Made by a program: the position numbers and the translations under genes
Notes under the pieces: generated by a model
What the model was told of the DNA's origin: nothing
Databases searched by the model: none
The model's input: the letters and a program-made list of their open reading frames with translations, nothing else
In this document: piece by piece, positions 26,487-33,435 of the stretch
How the letters are laid out: every line of letters begins with the position of its first letter
How positions within the stretch are numbered: position 1 is the first letter of the stretch
Origin: Achromobacter xylosoxidans
GTDB lineage: Bacteria > Pseudomonadota > Gammaproteobacteria > Burkholderiales > Burkholderiaceae_B
Assembly: GCF_002192695.1 (NCBI RefSeq)
Contig: NZ_MTLG01000008.1
Location: forward strand, 1 to 64,000
Length of the DNA stretch: 64,000 nt
Direction of reading: 5' to 3'

Positions 26487-26936
26487 ATGGACAAGACCGA
26501 TATCGGCATCCTCAAGGCCTTGCAGGAGGACGGCCGGGCCTCGGCGCAGCAGCTGTCAGAAAAGGTGGGCCTGTCGGCCGCGCCGGTGTGGCGGCGGGTG
26601 AAGGCGATGGAGGCCAGCGGGGTGATCCAGGGCTATAGCGCCCAGGTGGACCGCAGCAAGGTGGGGCTGGGCTGCATGTTCGCGCAGATCAGCCTGGAGC
26701 GGCATTCCGCCAATACGGTCGAGAACTTCGAGCGCTCGGTGCGCGACGCGCCCGAGATTCTGGAGTGCTACGCGGTCACGGGGGATTCGGACTTCCTGCT
26801 GAAGATCCTGGTCGAAAGCCCGGAAGCCTACGACCGGTTCCTGCACCGCTTCCTGTTCAACATGCCCGGCATACGGCAGACGCGCACCATCGTGGCGCTG
26901 CGCGAAATCAAGCACGAGCAGCGCCTGCCGCTGTAG
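26487..26936 (+). CDS. Lrp/AsnC-family transcriptional regulator
   Basis: A 149-residue feast/famine regulator. The N-terminal winged helix-turn-helix reads ASAQQLSEKVGLSAAPVWRR followed by VKAMEASGVIQGY, and the C-terminal half is the RAM effector-binding domain (SFVR-type segment EILECYAVTGDSDFLLKI). The ATG at 26487 has CAGGAG at proper spacing. It is transcribed away from the indolepyruvate oxidoreductase gene. Lrp members next to this enzyme usually respond to the aromatic or branched amino acid it degrades; here that is inference. Confidence 0.9.
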   Translation: MDKTDIGILKALQEDGRASAQQLSEKVGLSAAPVWRRVKAMEASGVIQGYSAQVDRSKVGLGCMFAQISLERHSANTVENFERSVRDAPEILECYAVTGDSDFLLKILVESPEAYDRFLHRFLFNMPGIRQTRTIVALREIKHEQRLPL

Positions 26937-26944
26937 GCGGGCGG

Positions 26945-26972
26945 GCCCTCTCTATATAGATATAGGGAGGGC
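26945..26972. terminator. hairpin between convergent Lrp and Bug genes
   Basis: A 13-bp stem with one G-T pair spans the whole 28 nt (GCCCTCTCTATAT pairing with ATATAGGGAGGGC). It lies 8 bp past one stop and 7 bp past the other, so it could serve both genes. Confidence 0.6.
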
Positions 26973-26979
26973 GGCGGAT

Positions 26980-27945
26980 TTATTGGGGTTGGATGCCCGA
27001 GATCCGGATCCATTCCTTCCAGCGCGCGGTGTCTTCCTTCACGAAGGCATCGAAGCGCGCCACGTCCATCGATTCCGGCGTCAGGCCCAGGGCGCGCAGC
27101 TTCTTCGCGGTGGCTTCGTCCTTGACTGCCGCCTGCATGTGGGCGTTCATCTTTTCCACGATGTCCTGCGGCGTGCCCGCGGGGGCCGACAGGCCGAGCC
27201 AGCCGGCGACGACGAAATCCGGATAGTAGGTGGCCATGGTCGGCACGCTGGGCCAGGCCGCATGCGGCTGGGCGCCGGTGACGGCGATGGGGATGAGCCC
27301 CTTGCCGTCGATCTGGCCCATCGCGGTCAGGTAGTCGACGAAGGCGAAGTTGATCTGCTTGCCGCGCAGGTCGGTGATGATCTGCGTGATGTTCTTGTAG
27401 GCCGCGCCGGTGATCTCGATGCCGGCGCGCTGCTTCAGCAGTTCGGACGGCACTTGCGAGGACGAGCTGTAGTAGCCGAAGAAGACCTGTCCGGGATGCT
27501 GCTTGGCGTAGGCGACCAGGTCCGGCACCGTGCGGTACGGGCTGTCGGGCGACACCACGCCGACCGTGCCGAAGGTGCCCAGCATGCCGACCTGGCGGAA
27601 GTCCTTCTGCGCGTCGTAGGGCAGGCTCTTGTACAGGAACTGGTTGGCGGAGTGGGTGGAGTTGGTGGACAGCAGAAAGGTGTAGCCGTCCGCCGCCGCG
27701 TTCTTGGCGGCGTTGGTGCCGACGATGCCGCCCGCGCCGGGGCGGTCTTCGACCACCACGGTCTGGCCGGTCTTCTCCCCCAGGTACTGCGCCAGGGTGC
27801 GAGCCGTGAGGTCGGCCGCGCCGCCCGCGGCGGACGGCACGATGAGGGTCACGGGCTTCTCGGGCCAGCCGGCGGCGTGCGAGGCTGCGGCCAGCAGCAG
27901 GCCGGCGCCGATCAGGGCCGGACGGATATAGCGGGGTATGGACAT
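26980..27945 (-). CDS. Bug/TctC-family periplasmic substrate receptor
   Basis: A 321-residue periplasmic binding protein of the tripartite tricarboxylate transporter receptor (Bug) family, greatly expanded in Bordetella relatives. A Sec signal peptide of about 25 residues ends SHAAGWPEKPV. The family motifs are VPSAAGGAADLTAR, VVVEDRPGAGGIVGTNAAKNAA and the downstream LSTNSTHSAN. The ligand, probably a carboxylate, cannot be named. No TctA/TctB membrane genes are nearby. CAGGAG precedes the ATG at 27945. Followed upstream on the same strand by a hydrolase gene, with 62 bp between them. Confidence 0.9.
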   Translation of the reverse strand: MSIPRYIRPALIGAGLLLAAASHAAGWPEKPVTLIVPSAAGGAADLTARTLAQYLGEKTGQTVVVEDRPGAGGIVGTNAAKNAAADGYTFLLSTNSTHSANQFLYKSLPYDAQKDFRQVGMLGTFGTVGVVSPDSPYRTVPDLVAYAKQHPGQVFFGYYSSSSQVPSELLKQRAGIEITGAAYKNITQIITDLRGKQINFAFVDYLTAMGQIDGKGLIPIAVTGAQPHAAWPSVPTMATYYPDFVVAGWLGLSAPAGTPQDIVEKMNAHMQAAVKDEATAKKLRALGLTPESMDVARFDAFVKEDTARWKEWIRISGIQPQ

Positions 27946-28007
27946 GGTTGTCTCCTGATGGCGCGGTTGCGCGTCGTTGTCGTTGTTGTGGTGGGGGTGC
28001 GGGGCGC

Positions 28008-28853
28008 TCAGCCGAACTGGCCGCGATGCCAATCCAGAATGGCGGCGGCGCTGACTTGCCACTGGTCCGCGTACATCATGCAATGCGGCTGCCCGGCAAG
28101 CACGGCGTGGGAAAAACCGAAGCGGCGTGCGATCGCCAGGTCCTGGCCGGGCGGGTGGCGGTCATGCGTGTCCAGGCCGGCTTCGAGGCACAGGCCGGGC
28201 GCGCCGATGGCGGCGGCGTCGACGGGCACGCGCAGCAGATAGCGGTCGTTGAGCACTTCGGGGCTTTCGGCGCACAGGCGCCGCGATACCGGAGCGACGT
28301 CGCGGTCGGGCGAAGTCGCCAGAAAGCGCGCGCGGATTTCAGCGTCGTTCGGCGCGCGGCGCGGCGCGCCGTCGGGGACGGGCGGCAGCGCCTGCGCGCC
28401 GGGCAGGTCGCCGGGCGGCGACGGCGCCAGTAGGACCACGCCCGCCACCGTGCGCTGGCTGGCGGCCAGCAGCGCGGGCAGCGCGCCCATGCTGTGGCCC
28501 ACGACGACCATGGGGCGCGCCAGCGCGTCCAGCGCGCTGACGACATCCTGACCCAGATCGGCGATGCCGGCCGACGTAAACGCATCGTCCTGCGGCAGGG
28601 CGCCATGGCCGCGCAGGTCCAGCGCCGCGCAGGCCAGGCCGGCGCGGGCGAAGTAGTCCAGATAATGCGCATAGCACCAGGCGCCGTGATACGCGCCCGG
28701 CACGAACAGCAGGCCGGGCCTGCCGTCGTGGGGATCGGCGCCGACGATCAGGCGGCCCTGGCCGGCGGAGCGCACGGGCAATTGGTCGGCGAGGCCGAAA
28801 TCCAGCGGATCGGCGTGGGTGGAAAGAGGCGGGAGCAGCGAGTCGGCATTCAT
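28008..28853 (-). CDS. alpha/beta hydrolase
   Basis: A 281-residue cytoplasmic hydrolase. LFVPGAYHGAWCY forms the oxyanion-hole region, the nucleophile elbow is GHSMG (Ser121) and the catalytic His is probably His257 in GQPHCMMY. The substrate is unknown. It lies upstream of, and on the same strand as, the Bug receptor gene, and divergent from a LysR gene (85-bp gap). That layout suggests a small catabolic unit for an ester or carboxylate whose receptor is the Bug protein. Confidence 0.85.
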   Translation of the reverse strand: MNADSLLPPLSTHADPLDFGLADQLPVRSAGQGRLIVGADPHDGRPGLLFVPGAYHGAWCYAHYLDYFARAGLACAALDLRGHGALPQDDAFTSAGIADLGQDVVSALDALARPMVVVGHSMGALPALLAASQRTVAGVVLLAPSPPGDLPGAQALPPVPDGAPRRAPNDAEIRARFLATSPDRDVAPVSRRLCAESPEVLNDRYLLRVPVDAAAIGAPGLCLEAGLDTHDRHPPGQDLAIARRFGFSHAVLAGQPHCMMYADQWQVSAAAILDWHRGQFG

Positions 28854-28938
28854 GGTGCGGCCATCTTAGGTGGGGCCGTTCTATCAGAAAACTTTATTTT
28901 TCATATGATTGGATAAGTTTCACTAATCGACGCCAGCC
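28854..28938. promoter_or_regulatory. divergent control region, hydrolase/LysR
   Basis: The 85-bp gap is AT-rich between 28880 and 28925 against a GC-rich background, with TTTTTCATATGATTGGATAA as its core. LysR regulators commonly bind T-N11-A sites in such gaps; several partial matches exist and none stands out. Confidence 0.4.
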
Positions 28939-29838
28939 ATGCGCCCCTTGCCCGAGATTTCCATCACGCACTACCGCCACTTCCTGCTGGTGGCCGAGCT
29001 GCGCAGTTTCCGCGCGGCCGCGGCCCGGGCCTTCCGCTCGCAGCCGGCGCTGTCGCTGTCGATCCGCGAAATGGAGCAGCGCCTGGGGCAGCCGTTGTTC
29101 GAGCCGGGCAACCGCGGCACGCTCACGCGGTTCGGCCAGGACTGCCTGCCGCTGGCGCGCGAGCTGGTGCAGCACCATGACCGCGTGGCGGGCGCGCTGT
29201 CGGGCTTGGCCAGCAACGAGGCCGGCACCTTGACCATGGCCTCGGTCGCCACCGTGGCCACGCATTGGCTGCCGGAACTGGTGGCGGTGTACCGCGAGCG
29301 CTATCCGGCGGTGGCGCTGCGCCTGTTCGACGACAACTCGGAAGGCGTCGAGCGCATGGTGCTGGCGGGCGAGGCGGAGCTGGGCGTATGCAGCCCGGTG
29401 TCGCAGGACCGGCGGCTGTCGTTCGAACCCTTGCTGCGCGACGCCTTCGGCCTGGTCTGCCATCGCGGCCATCCGCTGGCCAGGCGCAAGTCCGTGACCT
29501 GGCGCGAGATCGAGGACCTGCCCCTGGTCGGCACCATCGCCCACCGCCAGCTTGCCGGCTATCCGCAGGCGGCCTTCATGCTGGACCGGCAGGTCTTCGT
29601 GTCCAACATGATGTCGCTGCTGGCCATGCTGGAGCGCGGCGTCGGCGTCACGGTGCTGGCGCGGCTGGGCGTGCCGCCGGACTCGCGCGGCCTGGCCTTC
29701 GTGCCGCTGTCCGGGCCGCGCATCGAGCGCGAACTGGGCATCACCCGGCTGGCCGGCCGCAGCCTGTCTCCGGCCGCCGCGCGCATGGAGGAAATGCTGC
29801 GCGCGAAGGCGGCGAAACGCGGCCGCACTGTCGCTTGA
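28939..29838 (+). CDS. LysR-family transcriptional regulator
   Basis: A 299-residue regulator with a typical N-terminal winged helix-turn-helix (RSFRAAAARAFRSQPALSLS, then IREMEQRLGQPLFE) and a periplasmic-binding-like effector domain from about residue 95. It is divergent from the hydrolase/Bug pair and is the obvious candidate regulator of them. The inducer is unknown. The length is normal and no key block is missing. Confidence 0.92.
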   Translation: MRPLPEISITHYRHFLLVAELRSFRAAAARAFRSQPALSLSIREMEQRLGQPLFEPGNRGTLTRFGQDCLPLARELVQHHDRVAGALSGLASNEAGTLTMASVATVATHWLPELVAVYRERYPAVALRLFDDNSEGVERMVLAGEAELGVCSPVSQDRRLSFEPLLRDAFGLVCHRGHPLARRKSVTWREIEDLPLVGTIAHRQLAGYPQAAFMLDRQVFVSNMMSLLAMLERGVGVTVLARLGVPPDSRGLAFVPLSGPRIERELGITRLAGRSLSPAAARMEEMLRAKAAKRGRTVA

Positions 29839-29925
29839 AACCAACGCATTTTTGCGATTTACGGCCATAAAACAGGCCAATTCCTAGGCCCACTGTTGCG
29901 CAATTGCACGTGGCGCGGATCGTCG

Positions 29926-29954
29926 TTGATTCTTCGCAAACGCCTCTTTAGAGT
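29926..29954 (+). promoter_or_regulatory. sigma70-type promoter of the lipoprotein gene
   Basis: TTGATT (29926-29931) and TAGAGT (29949-29954) with 17-bp spacing, giving a leader of about 67 nt to the ATG at 30028. Confidence 0.5.
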
Positions 29955-30027
29955 GCGTGATGTTTGCTGCGCGAGGGACGTGCCGGGGTGATCGGCGCGG
30001 CGCGTCGACAGACGTGTTGAGGAAGTC

Positions 30028-30534
30028 ATGAGCAGTGTGTCTTTGCGTACGGCGGGCGTCGCCTGCGCCGTTCTGATCCTGGCCGGGTGCGCCGCCAGGA
30101 AACCCGCCGCCATCACCGAGGCCCAGCCCGCGGAACCGCCCAAGCCGGTGGCCTGCGTGCCCGCCAAGGCCGGCGATCCCATGATAGGCACCTGGCTGTC
30201 GAACAGCCGCCCGCGCGACGTCAGCGGCGATCTGCAATCGCTGATCGTGCTGTCCGCCGATGGCACCATGGCCTTTGAATCCCTGCTGAAGATCGGCCGC
30301 AAGACGCGTCCCGCCTTGCGCGAGACCGGCTGCTGGAGCGTGGCGGACGGCATCTACACGATGCAGACCACCAAGTCCGCCGGCGAGCTGGTGGACGCCA
30401 ACGATCCGATCTACCTGAACCGCTATCGCGTCGAAAAGGTCGAGAAGACCCGCCTGACGATGCGCGAGCTGAAAAACGGCGGCCAGGTCATGACCGCGCG
30501 CCGCATGCCCACGGGCTACCGCCTGCCTTATTGA
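30028..30534 (+). CDS. small lipoprotein of unknown function
   Basis: A 168-residue precursor with a lipobox LAGC at about residues 18-21, then a Pro/Ala-rich spacer. The mature part contains PMIGTWLSN and GCWSVADGIYTM, the layout of a small beta-barrel lipocalin-like domain that begins with a G-x-W block, but I would not assign the family. A GAGGAAG ribosome binding site fits the ATG. It stands alone between a LysR gene and an MFS gene. Confidence 0.8.
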   Translation: MSSVSLRTAGVACAVLILAGCAARKPAAITEAQPAEPPKPVACVPAKAGDPMIGTWLSNSRPRDVSGDLQSLIVLSADGTMAFESLLKIGRKTRPALRETGCWSVADGIYTMQTTKSAGELVDANDPIYLNRYRVEKVEKTRLTMRELKNGGQVMTARRMPTGYRLPY

Positions 30535-30632
30535 GCGTTGCGCGGGGCGGACACTCCGCCCGGCGTCAAAGCCAAGTCGGCCGGGCTGCGGTAAGGTGCG
30601 GTCTTCACCCATCGCCCCGCAGCCGGTCATCC

Positions 30633-31832
30633 ATGCCTGCCCTGTCTTCCGAAGCGCGCGCCATCGCGCTGCTTGCCCTGGCCGCCTTCGTCAGCGCCAG
30701 CGCCTTCCGCATCTGTGATCCCATGTTGCCGCAGCTCGCGGCGGAATTCGGCACCACCACGGGCCAGGCCGCGCGCGCCGTGACCGCCTTCGCCGTGGCC
30801 TACGGCGTGCTGCAGATGTTCTTCGGCCCCCTGGGCGACCGCTACGGCAAGTACCGCGTCGTCAGCATCGCGACCTTTGCCTGCGCGTTGGGCAGCGCCG
30901 GCGCCGTGGCGGCCGGCTCGCTGGACGTGCTGGTGTTCTGCCGCGTCCTGTCGGGCGCCGCGGGGGCGGGCATCGTGCCGCTGTCCATGGCCTGGATCGG
31001 CGACAACGTTCCCTATGAACGCCGCCAGGCGACCCTGGCGCGCTTCCTGACCGGCACCATCCTCGGCATGTCGGCGGGGCAGCTGGCCGGCGGCCTGTTC
31101 GCCGACACGGTAGGCTGGCGCTGGGCCTTTGCCGCGCTGGTCTGCGGCTATCTGATAGTGGGCGTGCTGCTGTTGCTGGAAGTGCGGCGCCAGCAGGCCT
31201 CGGGCCTGGGCCTGGCGGACCCGGGCGCGGTCCGCCAGGGTTTCGTGGCGCAGGCGCGCTTGGTGCTGGGCACGCCCTGGGCGCGCATCGTGCTGGCGAC
31301 GGTGTTCGTCGAAGGCCTGCTGGTGTTCGGCGCCCTGGCCTTTGCGCCTTCCTACCTGCATGAACGCTTCGATATCTCGCTGACCGCCGCGGGTGCGCTG
31401 GTGGCCGTGTATGCGGTGGGCGGCCTGATCTACACCGTGGTGGCCGGCCGCATCCTGAAGCGCCTGGGCGAACGCGGCCTGGCGATCGCCGGCGGGCTGG
31501 TCCTGGGCGTGGCGTTCCTGTCGTATCTGCTAGGTCCGGTCTGGATGTGGAGCCTGCTGGCCAGCGTGCTGGCCGGCTTCGGCTACTACCTGCTGCACGC
31601 CACGTTGCAGACCAATGCGACCCAGATGGTGCCGTCGGCGCGCGGCACGGCGGTGGCGTGGTTCGCGTCTTGCCTGTTCATGGGGCAGGCGGTGGGCGTG
31701 GCCCTGGCGGGCGCGGTGGTCGACGAGATCGGGCCGGGCGCGCTGTTCGGCGGCTCGGCCGCGCTGCTGCCGCTGCTGGGCGCGTTCTTTGCGCGGGCGT
31801 TGAAGGCGCGCGCGGCGATCCAGCAAGCCTGA
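30633..31832 (+). CDS. MFS transporter (DHA1-type efflux family)
   Basis: A 399-residue, roughly 12-helix major facilitator. The loop 2-3 signature is GPLGDRYGKYR and the helix-5 region contains LTGTILGMSAGQLAGG, typical of proton-driven drug or metabolite exporters. Substrate unknown. The ATG at 30633 starts directly before the first hydrophilic N-terminal residues; the frame upstream is antisense-like. It is convergent with gltX. Confidence 0.87.
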   Translation: MPALSSEARAIALLALAAFVSASAFRICDPMLPQLAAEFGTTTGQAARAVTAFAVAYGVLQMFFGPLGDRYGKYRVVSIATFACALGSAGAVAAGSLDVLVFCRVLSGAAGAGIVPLSMAWIGDNVPYERRQATLARFLTGTILGMSAGQLAGGLFADTVGWRWAFAALVCGYLIVGVLLLLEVRRQQASGLGLADPGAVRQGFVAQARLVLGTPWARIVLATVFVEGLLVFGALAFAPSYLHERFDISLTAAGALVAVYAVGGLIYTVVAGRILKRLGERGLAIAGGLVLGVAFLSYLLGPVWMWSLLASVLAGFGYYLLHATLQTNATQMVPSARGTAVAWFASCLFMGQAVGVALAGAVVDEIGPGALFGGSAALLPLLGAFFARALKARAAIQQA

Positions 31833-31848
31833 GGCAAGCGCCGAAAGC

Positions 31849-31892
31849 ACCGCGGGCCTTGCTCATCCAGGAATGAGCAAGGCCCGCGGTGT
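31849..31892. terminator. 19-bp perfect hairpin between convergent MFS and gltX genes
   Basis: Arms at 31849-31867 and 31874-31892 are perfectly complementary around a 6-nt loop (CCAGGA). It lies in the 76-bp gap between two convergent stops, the expected place for a bidirectional terminator, but neither side has a U-tract. Confidence 0.65.
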
Positions 31893-31908
31893 GTTGGGGA
31901 CGGTGCGT

Positions 31909-33315
31909 TTAGATCGCAGCCAGGCGCTTGAGCACCGTCTGCTTGCCCAGCAGGGCCAGCACGGCGTCCACGGCCGGGGTCTGGGTCTGGCCGGTGACGG
32001 CGACGCGCAGGGGGATGGCGAGCTGCGGCATCTTCATGCCGCGGTCGGCCAGCACGGCCTTGATCAGGGCGGACAGGGCCTCGCGGGTCCAGTCGGTGTC
32101 CTGGGCGCGCTGCGCGAAGTCGGCCAGCGCTTCGCGCGCGGCGGCGGTCAGGTGCTGCTCGGCCAGCTCGGCGGGCGCGCCCTTGAACTCGGCGCAGAAC
32201 AGCATGGCGCCGTCGGCCAGCTGTTCCAGCGTTTCGGCACGGTCCTTCAAGAGGCCCATGACGCCCGGCAGGTCGATCTTTTCCGGATGGCCGCCGCGGT
32301 TCGCCACGCGCGGCGCCACGCGCTCGGCCAGTTCGGCGTTGTCCATCTGCTTGATGTAGTGGGCGTTGACCCAGTTCAGCTTCTTCGGATCCCACTGCGA
32401 GGCCGACTTGGACAGGTGCTTGGTGTCGAACCACGACACCAGCTGGTCGCGCGAGAAGAGTTCGTCGTCGCCGTGGCTCCAGCCCAGGCGCGCCAGGTAG
32501 TTGACCATGGCCTCGGGCAGATAGCCCTCGTTGTCGTACTCCATGACGTTGACGGCGCCGTGGCGCTTGGACAGCTTTTCGCCGTCCGGGCCCAGGATCA
32601 TGGGCACGTGGCCGTATTCGGGCAGCGTGGCGCCCAGCGCGCGCAGGATGTTGATCTGGCGCGGCGTGTTGTTGACGTGGTCATCGCCGCGCAGCACGTG
32701 GGTGATGCCCATGTCCCAGTCATCGACCACGACGCAGAAGTTGTAGGTGGGCGTGCCGTCCGGGCGCGCGATGATCAGGTCGTCGAGCTCGGTGTTGTCG
32801 AAGCTGATGGTGCCCTTGACCATGTCGTTCCAGGAGGTCGCGCCTTCCTGCGGGTTCTTGAAGCGCACCACGGGCTTGCGGCCTTCCGGGATGGCCGGCA
32901 GGGTCTTGCCGGGTTCGGGGCGCCAGGTGCCGTCGTAGCGCGGCTTGTCGCCGCGGGCGCGGGCGGCTTCGCGCATGGCTTCCACTTCCTCGGGCGAGCT
33001 GTAGCAGTGGTAGGCGGTACCGGCGGCCAGCATCTGCGCGACCACTTCGCGGTAGCGGTCCATGCGCTGCATCTGATAGAAGGGGCCTTCATCGGGCTGC
33101 ATGCCCAGCCAGTCCATGCTGTCCAGGATGGCCTGCACCGCTTCCGGCGTGGAGCGTTCGACGTCCGTGTCTTCGATGCGCAGCACGAAGGTGCCCTGGT
33201 GGTGGCGCGCGAAGGCCCAGGAGAACAGCGCGGTGCGGGCGCCGCCCAGATGCAGGAAACCCGTGGGCGAAGGCGCGAAACGGGTACGAATGGGGGTAGA
33301 GGCGTTGGAAGTCAT
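31909..33315 (-). CDS. gltX: glutamyl-tRNA synthetase
   Basis: A class I synthetase of 468 residues. The HIGH-type motif is [16 protein letters not shown] at residues 15-30 and the KMSKS-type loop is KLSKRHG near residue 250. [13 protein letters not shown] and [15 protein letters not shown] are the GluRS substrate-binding blocks. The discriminating residues and length fit GluRS and not GlnRS. Start at 33315 ([10 protein letters not shown]) is preferred over an in-frame start 10 codons upstream. Confidence 0.96.
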   Translation of the reverse strand: MTSNASTPIRTRFAPSPTGFLHLGGARTALFSWAFARHHQGTFVLRIEDTDVERSTPEAVQAILDSMDWLGMQPDEGPFYQMQRMDRYREVVAQMLAAGTAYHCYSSPEEVEAMREAARARGDKPRYDGTWRPEPGKTLPAIPEGRKPVVRFKNPQEGATSWNDMVKGTISFDNTELDDLIIARPDGTPTYNFCVVVDDWDMGITHVLRGDDHVNNTPRQINILRALGATLPEYGHVPMILGPDGEKLSKRHGAVNVMEYDNEGYLPEAMVNYLARLGWSHGDDELFSRDQLVSWFDTKHLSKSASQWDPKKLNWVNAHYIKQMDNAELAERVAPRVANRGGHPEKIDLPGVMGLLKDRAETLEQLADGAMLFCAEFKGAPAELAEQHLTAAAREALADFAQRAQDTDWTREALSALIKAVLADRGMKMPQLAIPLRVAVTGQTQTPAVDAVLALLGKQTVLKRLAAI

Positions 33316-33420
33316 AGGTGGCAATGATAGCGGCTGCGGCGCCACAAATCGGCGTCAGGCTGGGCCCGCGTCAAACGTAGAGCGGGATTGTCTTGTTACG
33401 ATGAGGGGTATTTTAGATTA

Positions 33421-33433
33421 GGGTGCGCCACCC
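33421..33433 (+). promoter_or_regulatory. hairpin over the ribosome binding site of the GNAT-fusion gene
   Basis: GGGTG-CGC-CACCC forms a 5-bp stem that contains the only Shine-Dalgarno-like sequence (TAGGGTG) and ends 2 nt before the ATG at 33436. It could limit initiation. Confidence 0.4.
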
Positions 33434-33435
33434 CC

